Shown here piece after piece: positions 12,969-19,976 of a stretch of DNA of 39,227 nucleotides. Each line of letters begins with the position of its first letter. The stretch's first letter is position 1. The position numbers and the translations under genes were made by a program. The stretch comes from Planctomycetota bacterium (GTDB lineage Bacteria; Planctomycetota; UBA1135; UBA2386): positions 1-39,227 of the forward strand of contig JAEUHQ010000151.1 of assembly GCA_016794565.1 (NCBI GenBank), given 5' to 3'. Below the pieces are notes generated by a model. That model was given only the letters and a program-made list of their open reading frames with translations, was not told the origin of the DNA and made no database searches.

Positions 12969-13499
12969 CTACGTCAACTCAACTTCCCAATAACCGAGCG
13001 ACATCGGGGTCGGCCGCCCGAAGAAGTTGACCGAGACGTCGAGAGTGCCCTTCTCCGCGTGCACCTCCTCGACGACGGCGTCCGTGTTCTCGAAGGCGCC
13101 GGTCTTGATCTTCACACGATCGCCCTTCTTGAACTGGACCGCGACCTTGGGCGTGTCCTTGCTCGCGTCCATGTGCGCCAGGACCTTTTCGACGTCCTCG
13201 CCGCGCGCGGGCGTGGGTTGGGTGTGGCCACCCACGAAGTCGCCGAAACCGGGCGTCTCACGCAGAATGAACCAGACCTCGTCGGACAGGTCCATCTGCA
13301 CCATCAGGTAGCCCGGGTAGAGCTTGCGGCGCTTCACGGTCTTCTTGCCCTGACGGTGGTCCGCGATCGTCTCCGTCGGAACGACGATCTGCGGCACGAG
13401 GTGCTCGATACCCCCCTGCTTGAGGCGGCGGACCATGCTCTCGCGAATGCGGTCCTCCCGACCGACCTGCACACGCAGGAAGTACCAGTCGAGTGCCAT
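12969..13499 (-). CDS. nusG: Transcription termination/antitermination factor NusG
   Basis: NusG binds RNA polymerase clamp helices and links transcription to Rho or the ribosome. The product (176 residues from MALDWYFLRVQVGRED) has the NGN domain (LVPQIVVPTETIADHRQGKK, YPGYLMVQMDLSDEVWFILR, TPGFGDFVGG) and a C-terminal KOW domain (FKKGDRVKIKTGAFENTDAV). I chose the ATG at 13499 because upstream in-frame sequence is Arg/His-rich and lies inside secE. The secE stop and nusG start share one base (TGATG), implying translational coupling. Confidence 0.98.
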   Translation of the reverse strand: MALDWYFLRVQVGREDRIRESMVRRLKQGGIEHLVPQIVVPTETIADHRQGKKTVKRRKLYPGYLMVQMDLSDEVWFILRETPGFGDFVGGHTQPTPARGEDVEKVLAHMDASKDTPKVAVQFKKGDRVKIKTGAFENTDAVVEEVHAEKGTLDVSVNFFGRPTPMSLGYWEVELT

Positions 13500-13933
13500 C
13501 ACACCCCTCCGGCGACGAGCAGCTGCATCGCCTTGGTCAGGATGATGTCCGCAGCGGTCAGGAACAGGAACAGGACGATGACCATCACCGTGACGGCGAC
13601 GGTTCCCTGCCACGCCTCTGCCCAAGTGGGCCACGTGACCTTCTGCATCTCGCCCTCGGTGTCGATCAACGCATCGGCGATCTTGGGCCGCGCGAGCAGC
13701 ACGTGGATGGCAAACGTCGCCACGACCAGGACACCGACAGTGATGCAGGTCGAGGTCTTCAGGATCCCGAGCAGCGGGAACGGGTCGATCAGGGTCGAGT
13801 TCGACTCACCCATCCACTGGTCGACGAGCGTGGCCAGGCCACCACCGTGGAAACAGCCGTACGTTACGAGCAGCACCAGCGCCCAGAAGGCAAGCATGCG
13901 CGCGTAGCGTCCTTGGTCCTTGCGATAGCTCAC
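13499..13933 (-). CDS. secE: Preprotein translocase subunit SecE, three-helix form
   Basis: SecE clamps SecY in the translocon. The 144-residue protein has three predicted membrane helices (about 12-29, 58-80 and 109-135). The conserved SecE signature EMQKVTWPTWAEAWQGT precedes the last helix. Many bacteria have a single-helix SecE of about 60-70 residues, so this is a long form as in E. coli. The periplasmic-side linker between helices 1 and 2 is not recognisable. The start is GTG, supported by GAGG 8 bases upstream. The gene overlaps nusG by one base. Confidence 0.95.
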   Translation of the reverse strand: MSYRKDQGRYARMLAFWALVLLVTYGCFHGGGLATLVDQWMGESNSTLIDPFPLLGILKTSTCITVGVLVVATFAIHVLLARPKIADALIDTEGEMQKVTWPTWAEAWQGTVAVTVMVIVLFLFLTAADIILTKAMQLLVAGGV

Positions 13934-14050
13934 GATTCAGTCCTCGAGGTTTGCGGCGACGGCGCCGCCCCACGCGTGACGGTCTTGTTCGGACAGGCGA
14001 GGCGCGGCGCCCCGACCTGGCTCACTCTGGCGCTGGCGCGCCGAAGTGGG

Positions 14051-14098
14051 TGTCGCGTTCGAGCACGAACAACGACGAGAATCCACTGTCGCGTTCGA
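14051..14098. repeat. Two 12-base direct repeats between tRNA-Trp and secE
   Basis: TGTCGCGTTCGA occurs at 14051-14062 and again at 14087-14098, start points 36 bases apart. They lie in the roughly 185-base spacer between tRNA-Trp and secE, which otherwise holds no gene. They could be a protein-binding pair or a duplicated tRNA-processing remnant; the sequence alone does not say which. Confidence 0.5.
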
Positions 14099-14118
14099 AT
14101 CGACCACGATCAGTCTAG

Positions 14119-14194
14119 TGGCAGGGCAGGAAGGACTCGAACCCTCAACCCGTCGATTTGGAATCGACAGCTCTACCAATTGAGCTACTGCCCT
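14119..14194 (-). tRNA. tRNA-Trp (CCA anticodon)
   Basis: The minus strand folds into a full cloverleaf with acceptor AGGGCAG paired to CTGCCCT, D-arm GCTC/GAGC, anticodon stem GTCGA/TCGAC and loop TTCCAAA. The T-arm contains TTCGAGT. The 3' CCA is encoded. It lies between tuf and secE, and a terminator-like hairpin precedes it. Confidence 0.97.
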
Positions 14195-14242
14195 CTGCTT
14201 GGTCACCGCGCCGCTGCCGGGTTGTGCGGCGACGCAGCGACC

Positions 14243-14269
14243 AGAAAAGCTTGGGCGCCCTGGGCGCCC
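14243..14269 (-). terminator. GC-rich hairpin plus T-run after tuf
   Basis: Immediately past the tuf stop, GGGCGCCC is repeated around a single A, giving a very stable hairpin, followed on the minus strand by AAGCTTTTC. This has the form of an intrinsic terminator or attenuator. It would lower read-through from the highly expressed tuf gene into tRNA-Trp-secE-nusG. Confidence 0.6.
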
Positions 14270-14275
14270 CGCGGC

Positions 14276-15478
14276 TCAGGCGATGATCTTCGTCACGCGA
14301 CCGGCGCCGACGGTGCGACCACCCTCGCGAATGGCGAAGCGCTGGTGCTCGTCCATCGCGATCGGCGTCCCGAGTTCGACTTCGATCTCGACGTTGTCGC
14401 CCGGCATGCACATCTCCGCACCGACGAGCTTGGCGGTGCCCGTCACGTCGGTCGTACGGAAGTAGAACTGCGGCCGGTAGCCCGTCATGAACGGGGTGTG
14501 ACGACCACCTTCTTCCTTCGTCAGGGCGTAGACCTGGGCGTTGAACTTCGTGTGCGGAGTGACGGTCTTCGGCTGCGCCAGGACCATGCCGCGCTCGATG
14601 TCCTCCTTCTTCAAGCCGCGAAGCAGGAGGCCGACGTTGTCGCCAGCTTGACCGGAGTCGAGCGTCTTCTGGAACATCTCGACGCCCGTCACGGTGGTCG
14701 GACGCGTCTCGCGGATCCCGACGATCTCGATCGACTCGCCGACCTTGATCTTGCCGCGCTCGACACGACCGGTCGCGACGGTGCCGCGACCTTCGATCGA
14801 GAACACGTCCTCGACCGGCATCAGGAAGGGCTTGTCGATGTCGCGCTTCGGCTCCGGAATGGCGCGGTCGATCGCGTCCATCAGGGCGAAGATGCACTTG
14901 CTGTCGGGGTTGTCAGGGCCGGGATTCGGCGTCTGCAGGGCCTTGAACGACGCGCCGCGCACGACCTCGGCCTTGTCGCCCGGGTAGTCGTACTTGGTCA
15001 GCAGTTCGCGGATCTCCATCTCGACGAGGTCCAGCAGCTCGGGGTCGTCGACGAGGTCGCACTTGTTGAGGTAGCAGACGATCGCCGGCACACCAACCTG
15101 ACGAGCGAGCAGCACGTGCTCCTTGGTCTGGGGCATCGGACCGTCGTCCGCCGCGACCACGAGGATCGCGCCGTCCATCTGCGCCGCACCCGTGATCATG
15201 TTCTTCACGTAGTCGGCGTGGCCGGGGCAGTCGACGTGCGCGTAGTGACGGTTCTTCGTCTCGTACTCGACGTGCGCCGCCGAGATCGTGACGACGCGCG
15301 TCGCGTCGCGCACCGTGCCGCCCTTGGCGACCGCGGCGTATTCCTTGTACTTGGCGAGCCCCACGGCGGCGAGCGTGTAGGTGATGGCCGCCGTCGTCGT
15401 GGTCTTGCCGTGGGCAACGTGCCCGATCGTCCCCACGTTCACGTGAGGCTTGGTTCTGGTGAAGGTTTCCTTGGCCAT
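14276..15478 (-). CDS. tuf: Elongation factor Tu with Ala in the P-loop Asp position
   Basis: EF-Tu delivers aminoacyl-tRNA to the ribosome. The product is 400 residues from [12 protein letters not shown]; the reading frame upstream runs into tRNA-Thr, so longer starts are rejected. The G3 motif DCPGH (83-87, catalytic His87) and G4 NKCD are canonical. The P-loop is GHVAHGKT (19-26), with Ala22 where EF-Tu normally has Asp (GHVDHGKT); the codon is GCC. Switch I reads [14 protein letters not shown] (52-65) instead of the usual EEKARGITI-type sequence; the Mg-binding Thr64 is retained. That switch I matches my memory of Rhodopirellula-type EF-Tu. G5 is GASFKAL rather than GSALKAL. Domains 2 and 3 are ordinary ([32 protein letters not shown]). 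Confidence 0.97.
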   Translation of the reverse strand: MAKETFTRTKPHVNVGTIGHVAHGKTTTTAAITYTLAAVGLAKYKEYAAVAKGGTVRDATRVVTISAAHVEYETKNRHYAHVDCPGHADYVKNMITGAAQMDGAILVVAADDGPMPQTKEHVLLARQVGVPAIVCYLNKCDLVDDPELLDLVEMEIRELLTKYDYPGDKAEVVRGASFKALQTPNPGPDNPDSKCIFALMDAIDRAIPEPKRDIDKPFLMPVEDVFSIEGRGTVATGRVERGKIKVGESIEIVGIRETRPTTVTGVEMFQKTLDSGQAGDNVGLLLRGLKKEDIERGMVLAQPKTVTPHTKFNAQVYALTKEEGGRHTPFMTGYRPQFYFRTTDVTGTAKLVGAEMCMPGDNVEIEVELGTPIAMDEHQRFAIREGGRTVGAGRVTKIIA

Positions 15479-15488
15479 GGGATCTCGG

Positions 15489-15507
15489 CGGGGCCCCCGG
15501 GGCCCCG
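15489..15507 (-). other. Perfect GC hairpin just before tuf
   Basis: A 9-base perfect inverted repeat (CGGGGCCCC, centre one base) lies 10-28 bases before the tuf ATG and after tRNA-Thr. Only GAGATCCC separates it from the start codon. It has no T-run, so it is more likely an RNA-processing or translation-control element than a terminator. It may fold as a boundary between the released tRNA and the tuf mRNA. Confidence 0.5.
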
Positions 15508-15538
15508 AACACTGGAATGCGAACTGGATGCTGAGAGG

Positions 15539-15614
15539 TGGAGCTGCTAGCGGGAATCGAACCCACGACCTCCTCCTTACCAAGGAGGTGCTCTACCAGC
15601 TGAGCTATAGCAGC
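15539..15614 (-). tRNA. tRNA-Thr (GGT anticodon)
   Basis: The cloverleaf is complete: acceptor GCTGCTA/TAGCAGC, anticodon stem CCTCC/GGAGG with loop TTGGTAA, T-loop TTCGATT, discriminator T and encoded CCA. It is the last tRNA before tuf, equivalent to thrT of E. coli. Confidence 0.97.
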
Positions 15615-15637
15615 GGACAGTCGGAGAAAGAACGATC

Positions 15638-15712
<75 letters not shown>

Positions 15713-15819
15713 ATCGCGCGAACGCCCGAAACGACTCGGGAACCAGCCGGTCACCGGTCGCCAGGTCGTCGACTCGAGTCACCTCGAGACCTGGACACCG
15801 TCGAGCCAGCTGGAAGACT

Positions 15820-15904
15820 TGGTGGGCGGAGCAGGATTCGAACCTGCGAAGGCTGAGCCGCCAGATTTACAGTCTGGTCCATTTGGCCGCTTTGGTATCC
15901 GCCC
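15820..15904 (-). tRNA. tRNA-Tyr (GTA anticodon)
   Basis: An 85-base class II tRNA with a long variable arm. Acceptor GGGCGGA pairs with TCCGCCC; the anticodon stem is CCAGA/TCTGG with loop CTGTAAA; CCA is encoded after discriminator A. It is positionally equivalent to E. coli tyrU. Confidence 0.97.
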
Positions 15905-16002
15905 GACGTGAGCCGTGCGCGCGATCCCTCCCACGGCCGAAAGACCGCGTCACGCGCCCTGCTAGCTGCCGCTCGCCAGCGGCGATCGGCGCGCACCCGA
16001 CC

Positions 16003-16078
16003 TGGAGCTAGCGATGGGACTCGAACCCACAACCTCCAGATTACAAATCAGGTGCTCTACCAGTTGAGCTACGCTAGC
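16003..16078 (-). tRNA. tRNA-Thr (TGT anticodon), one mismatch in the anticodon stem
   Basis: Acceptor GCTAGCG pairs with CGCTAGC, and the D- and T-arms are normal with encoded CCA. The anticodon stem reads CCTGA against TCTGG, leaving a U-U mismatch at the middle pair (29-41). The loop TTTGTAA gives anticodon TGT. It is the first tRNA of the cluster, equivalent to E. coli thrU. Confidence 0.93.
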
Positions 16079-16106
16079 GGACTAGCTGCTGTGGAAAGGC
16101 CGAGCG

Positions 16107-16134
16107 AGGATACCGACGAGGTCTTCCAGTTCAA
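16107..16134 (-). promoter_or_regulatory. Candidate promoter for the tRNA-tuf operon
   Basis: On the minus strand TTGAAC (16134-16129) and TATCCT (16112-16107) are 16 bases apart. The segment after the -10 (CGCTCGG) is GC-rich, like the discriminators of stringently controlled stable-RNA promoters. The predicted start is near 16100, about 22 bases before tRNA-Thr. Confidence 0.5.
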
Positions 16135-16167
16135 GGTCGGCCTTGGCCTTTTTCTCGCCCGGCGGAC

Positions 16168-16590
16168 TCAACGTCCGCTCTCGAGACTCTGCGCACCGAG
16201 CAGGCTGCGGACGAGAGTCGCGAACTCGATCAGGTCGAACGGCTTCCGCAACACCGCTCGAACGAACGGCCACCGGGCGAGACGCTCCTCCATTTCGGAG
16301 TCGACGTAGCCCGACACCACAACGACGGCCGGCGGGCGCTCCGCGCCGGCGAGGCCTTCGAGGACTTCGAGGCCCGGAACCCCCGGCATGTCGAGGTCGC
16401 AAACCAGCACGCGAAAGCCGACTGCGGCCAGACGGGCCCGGGCATCGACGCCATCGAGCACGTGCTCGTTGGTGATGCCGACAGTGGCCAAGACCTCGGC
16501 GAGCAGACCGCCGACGCCACGGTCGTTGTCGGCGATCAGGACACAAGCGCCTGGCGAGTCCTGAGCCGCAGCCCCGCGATCGTTCACCAT
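16168..16590 (-). CDS. Single-domain response regulator
   Basis: A stand-alone CheY-like receiver of 140 residues without an output domain. The acidic pocket is near Asp21/Asp23 (IADNDRG), the phospho-acceptor is Asp65 in VLVCDLDMPG, the switch Ser is in VVVVSGY, and the conserved Lys is in LRKPFD. Such proteins relay phosphate or control partners by binding. No histidine kinase is nearby, so its input is unknown. It begins 45 bases after mutS2 and may share its transcript. It also has TAGCCT 10 bases before the ATG and no Shine-Dalgarno sequence. A second minus frame continues past the stop with a plausible helix, so a frameshifted tail cannot be excluded. Confidence 0.85.
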   Translation of the reverse strand: MVNDRGAAAQDSPGACVLIADNDRGVGGLLAEVLATVGITNEHVLDGVDARARLAAVGFRVLVCDLDMPGVPGLEVLEGLAGAERPPAVVVVSGYVDSEMEERLARWPFVRAVLRKPFDLIEFATLVRSLLGAQSLESGR

Positions 16591-16635
16591 GAGCGGGGGC
16601 AGGCTAGCGGTCGCGTCGCCGCCCGCAAGGGCGCC

Positions 16636-18714
16636 TCACCCGTTGAGCGGCTGCAACCACGAAACGTCCTCGAACGGCACCTCGACGCGCATGTTGCCGT
16701 AGTCGACGACGATCAGCTCGCGAACACGATCGATCTTCTGAACGGCACAGACGCGGTTCCATCGCGCGAGAAAAACCGGATCGCCCTTCTTCAACGTCGC
16801 ACAGAACTGCATTCGCCTGCGGTGCAGGGCCGCACGTTTCAGCATGCCGTCCACCACCGCCTTCGCGGCTCGCGCCTTGTCGCCCCACGGAGCCGGGGCG
16901 TTGAGCAAACCGCCGACCGCCTCGGTCAGCGCGGCCTGGGTCGCCCGCAGTTCCGCCTCCACCGCTCCGTCGGCTTCTTCTCGCAACCAGTTCTCGCGGC
17001 GCTTCGCCTCCGCGAGACGCCCGTCCAGTTCGTGCTGTTGTGCGGCCACGGCGCGGGCCATCTCACCGGACTTCCGCCGGTCCGCCTCGGCGTCGCGCCT
17101 GGCCTCCTGCACACGCTCGATCACACGGTCCAGGGTCTGGTCGCGAACACCCAGGAGCTCGCGAGCGCGCGCCACGACGGTCGGCGGCATGCCGACCCGA
17201 CTCGCGATGTCCAGTGCGTGGCTGTTGCCCGGGATGCCGACGTCGAGCCGGTACAGCGGACGCAGCGTCGCGCCATCGAATGCCATCGACCCGTTCTCCG
17301 CACCGGCGTGCTGGTACGCGAAGGCCTTCAGTCGGCCGAGGTGGGTCGTGATCACGGCGAACGAGCCGGCGCGCGTGAGTTCCTCGAGCACCGCGTAGCC
17401 CAGCACGCTGCCTTCTTCGGGATCCGTGCCTGCGCCGAGTTCGTCGAGCAGCACGAGAGACCGCGGCGACGCGTTGTGCAGGCAACGGGCGATCCGCTGC
17501 ACGTGGGAACTGAAGGTCGACAGGTTCTGCGAGATCCCCTGCTCGTCGCCGATGTCGGCCTGCACGGACGCGAGGAACGGCACCTGCGCACCCTCTGCCG
17601 CGGGTACCGGCACTCCGCTGATCGCCATCGACGCGAGCAGGCCGAGCGTCTTCAGAACGACCGTCTTCCCGCCGGTGTTCGGTCCGGTGACCACGAGCAG
17701 CCGGTGCGGGTCACCGAGCGCGATGTCGAGAGGGACGATCTCCGTGGCGTCGCGACGCAACATCAGCAGCGGGTGCCGGGCCCCGTGCAAGCGCAGTGCA
17801 CCGCCGTCGGCGAGCGTCGGCACCGTGAATCCGTCGCGCACGACGAGCCTCGCCTTCGCCTGCAGCAGGTCCGACGCGGCGACGAAGTCGATCGCGACAC
17901 CGATCTGGACGGCGAGTCGACCGAGCCCTCGCGCCGCATCGGCGAGCACGACGTTGATCTCGCGATTCTCGGCCGACTGCGCGTCGGAGAGCCGGTTGGC
18001 GGCCTCGACGACGACCTCCGGCTCCACGAACACCGTCGCTCCCGAGGCGCTGCGATCGTGCAGCACTCCAGCGACCCTCTGCCGCGACTCCGCCTTCACC
18101 TGCAACACCGGCCGACCGTGGCGCCAGGCCGGCTCGAGCGATTGCAGGTGCTTGCGGACCTCCGCGCTCGCGAGAGCCCGCGCAATCGCCGCGTCGACGC
18201 CGAGACGAGCCTGCTCGATGTCCGCACGCACCGCGGCCAGCTTCGGCGACGCGGTGGAGAGCACTTCGCCCCGATCGTCGACGATCTGCTCGAGTTCGCC
18301 GACGAGATCGTCGAGATCCGGGGCGACCGTCCCACGCGCCACGAGCGCCTCGGAGGTCGCGAGGAACCAGCGCCGGCACCGCTCGGCGGCCCGCAGCAAC
18401 CGCTTCAGGTCCGCGAGGTCGCGCGCCTGCAGTGAATGCTCGCCGACCGCGAAGCGCGGCCACCACGAACGTACTTCGACCGCGCCCACGAGCGGCAGCT
18501 CGACGTTCTCGCGCAGGCGCGCGGCCAGTTCGGCCACGGCACGGAGTTCCGCACGAGCCGCCTCGAGATCCACGAACGGCCCGAGCGCCTCGACGGCGGA
18601 TCGTCCCACCGGTGACGCGAGTCGCTCCGTGAGGAGAGCGCGAACGACCGGGAACTCGAGCGCGTCGAGATCGAACGGGCGAGTCGCGGGCTTGACCGGC
18701 ATCTGCCGAAGCAT
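16636..18714 (-). CDS. mutS2: MutS2 family ATPase lacking the Smr nuclease domain
   Basis: MutS2 proteins are MutS-like ATPases that suppress recombination or split collided ribosomes. The 692-residue product has the N-terminal core/lever region, Walker A GPNTGGKT (344-351), Walker B LVLLDELGAGTDPEEG (Asp424-Glu425), a coiled-coil clamp around 530-610 rich in Glu/Arg/Ala, and a C-terminal KOW-like segment (KKGDPVFLARWNRVCAV, VVDYGNMRVEVPFEDV). Typical MutS2 is about 780 residues and ends in a Smr domain. Here the stop comes right after the KOW-like segment, and the next 45 bases lead into another gene. The start may be Met1 or Met5. It is divergent from metB across a 38-base gap. Confidence 0.93.
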   Translation of the reverse strand: MLRQMPVKPATRPFDLDALEFPVVRALLTERLASPVGRSAVEALGPFVDLEAARAELRAVAELAARLRENVELPLVGAVEVRSWWPRFAVGEHSLQARDLADLKRLLRAAERCRRWFLATSEALVARGTVAPDLDDLVGELEQIVDDRGEVLSTASPKLAAVRADIEQARLGVDAAIARALASAEVRKHLQSLEPAWRHGRPVLQVKAESRQRVAGVLHDRSASGATVFVEPEVVVEAANRLSDAQSAENREINVVLADAARGLGRLAVQIGVAIDFVAASDLLQAKARLVVRDGFTVPTLADGGALRLHGARHPLLMLRRDATEIVPLDIALGDPHRLLVVTGPNTGGKTVVLKTLGLLASMAISGVPVPAAEGAQVPFLASVQADIGDEQGISQNLSTFSSHVQRIARCLHNASPRSLVLLDELGAGTDPEEGSVLGYAVLEELTRAGSFAVITTHLGRLKAFAYQHAGAENGSMAFDGATLRPLYRLDVGIPGNSHALDIASRVGMPPTVVARARELLGVRDQTLDRVIERVQEARRDAEADRRKSGEMARAVAAQQHELDGRLAEAKRRENWLREEADGAVEAELRATQAALTEAVGGLLNAPAPWGDKARAAKAVVDGMLKRAALHRRRMQFCATLKKGDPVFLARWNRVCAVQKIDRVRELIVVDYGNMRVEVPFEDVSWLQPLNG

Positions 18715-18736
18715 GTTGCCGACAGCCGACGCGATG

Positions 18737-18742
18737 TAAACT
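18737..18742 (+). promoter_or_regulatory. Candidate -10 for metB in a 38-base divergent gap
   Basis: TAAACT lies 10 bases before the metB ATG, and TTGCCG lies 15 bases upstream of it. The leader would be only 3-4 bases long and there is no Shine-Dalgarno sequence. The same segment read backwards (AGTTTACAT) could serve as a -10 for mutS2, which starts just 38 bases away. Confidence 0.35.
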
Positions 18743-18752
18743 CCGCGCCCCG

Positions 18753-19916
18753 ATGAAGAGCGAACGCACGACGGGCTTCGCCACGCTGGCAGTGCACGCC
18801 GGCCAGGAGCCCGACCCGACGACCGGCGCGATCATGACGCCGGTCTTCCTCACCAGCACCTACGTCCAGGCAGCCCCCAGCAAGACCAAGGGCTACGACT
18901 ACTCGCGCACGCACAACCCTACGCGCACCGCACTCGAGCACAACCTCGCCGCACTCGAGGGCGGCCGCTACGGCCTCGGCTTCGCCAGTGGGATGGCCGC
19001 GATCCACTGCGTGCTCAACCTGCTGCAGTCCGGTGATCACGTCATCGCCGGAAACGACCTGTACGGCGGGACCTATCGCCTCCTGCGCACGCTCTACCAG
19101 AAGTTCGGACTCGAGACGACGTTCGTCGACCTCACCGACACGGAGCAGCTCGAGGGCGCATTTCGCGAGAACACCAGACTCGTGATGCTCGAGACGCCGA
19201 CGAACCCGCTGCTGCGCTGCTGCGATCTGCGCGCCATCGCGAAGATCTGCAAGCGCCGCGGAGTGCTCTCGATGGCCGACAACACGTTCGCGACGCCGTT
19301 TCTGCAGCAGCCCCTCGCTCTGGGCTGCGACATCGTCGCGCACTCGACGACCAAGTACCTCGGCGGCCACAGCGACGTCGTCGGCGGCGCGCTCGTGGTG
19401 AACGAACCCGATCTCCTGAAGAAGCTCGCCCACTTCCAGAACTCGTGCGGCGGCACTCCCGGGCCGATGGACTGCTTCCTCGTCCTCCGCGGCACGAAGA
19501 CACTGCACATCCGCATGCAGCGACACTGCGAGAACGCACTCGCCGTGGCGAAGTGGCTCGAGAAGCACCCGCGCGTCGAACGCGTGATCTACCCGGGGCT
19601 CCCGAGCCACCCGAACCACGCTCTCGCGAAGAAGCAGATGCGCGCCGGCGGCGGCATGGTGTCCGTCGAACTGAAGGCCTCCGTCGCGCAGGCGAAGAAG
19701 GTGTGCTCGTCCTTCCAGGTCTTCTCGCTCGCCGAGAGCCTCGGCGGCGTCGAGAGCCTCGTCGATCATCCCGCGTCGATGACGCACGCGTCGATCCCGG
19801 CCGAGGAGCGACGTCGCACGGGCTTGCAGGACGGACTCATCCGCCTGTCGGTCGGCATCGAGGACGTCGGCGATCTGATCGCCGATCTCGACCGCGCGCT
19901 GCAGAAGGCGCGCTGA
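18753..19916 (+). CDS. metB: Cystathionine gamma-synthase / gamma-lyase family enzyme
   Basis: A PLP-dependent trans-sulfuration enzyme of 387 residues. Visible features are the N-terminal TLAVHAGQEPDPTTGAIMTP, the active-site segment GYDYSRTHNPTRTALE (Tyr48/Tyr50, Arg52), Asp176 that pairs with the PLP ring nitrogen, and the Schiff-base Lys201 in HSTTKYLGGHSD. The C-terminal SLGGVESLVDHPASMTH is typical. The sequence does not separate synthase (methionine synthesis) from gamma-lyase (cysteine from cystathionine). No other sulfur-assimilation gene lies nearby. It is divergently transcribed from mutS2 and convergent with the HU-like gene. Confidence 0.92.
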   Translation: MKSERTTGFATLAVHAGQEPDPTTGAIMTPVFLTSTYVQAAPSKTKGYDYSRTHNPTRTALEHNLAALEGGRYGLGFASGMAAIHCVLNLLQSGDHVIAGNDLYGGTYRLLRTLYQKFGLETTFVDLTDTEQLEGAFRENTRLVMLETPTNPLLRCCDLRAIAKICKRRGVLSMADNTFATPFLQQPLALGCDIVAHSTTKYLGGHSDVVGGALVVNEPDLLKKLAHFQNSCGGTPGPMDCFLVLRGTKTLHIRMQRHCENALAVAKWLEKHPRVERVIYPGLPSHPNHALAKKQMRAGGGMVSVELKASVAQAKKVCSSFQVFSLAESLGGVESLVDHPASMTHASIPAEERRRTGLQDGLIRLSVGIEDVGDLIADLDRALQKAR

Positions 19917-19940
19917 GCCTCGCGCGCGCCGCGACGTCCC

Positions 19941-19964
19941 CTTCGCTGTGCGAGACGAGCGAAG
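19941..19964. terminator. Weak hairpin between convergent metB and the HU-like gene
   Basis: CTTCGCT at 19941-19947 pairs with AGCGAAG at 19958-19964 across a 10-base loop, in the 60-base gap between two convergent genes. There is no T-run, so it is a poor intrinsic terminator. Confidence 0.3.
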
Positions 19965-19976
19965 CGCCGTACGAAC

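Noticed and set aside
13500..13634. A 45-residue N-terminal extension of NusG
   Set aside because: It lies wholly inside secE, is Arg/His-rich and is not part of the NGN domain.
15479..15583. A longer EF-Tu start overlapping tRNA-Thr
   Set aside because: The extra residues would be translated from the tRNA gene itself; [12 protein letters not shown] matches the usual EF-Tu start.
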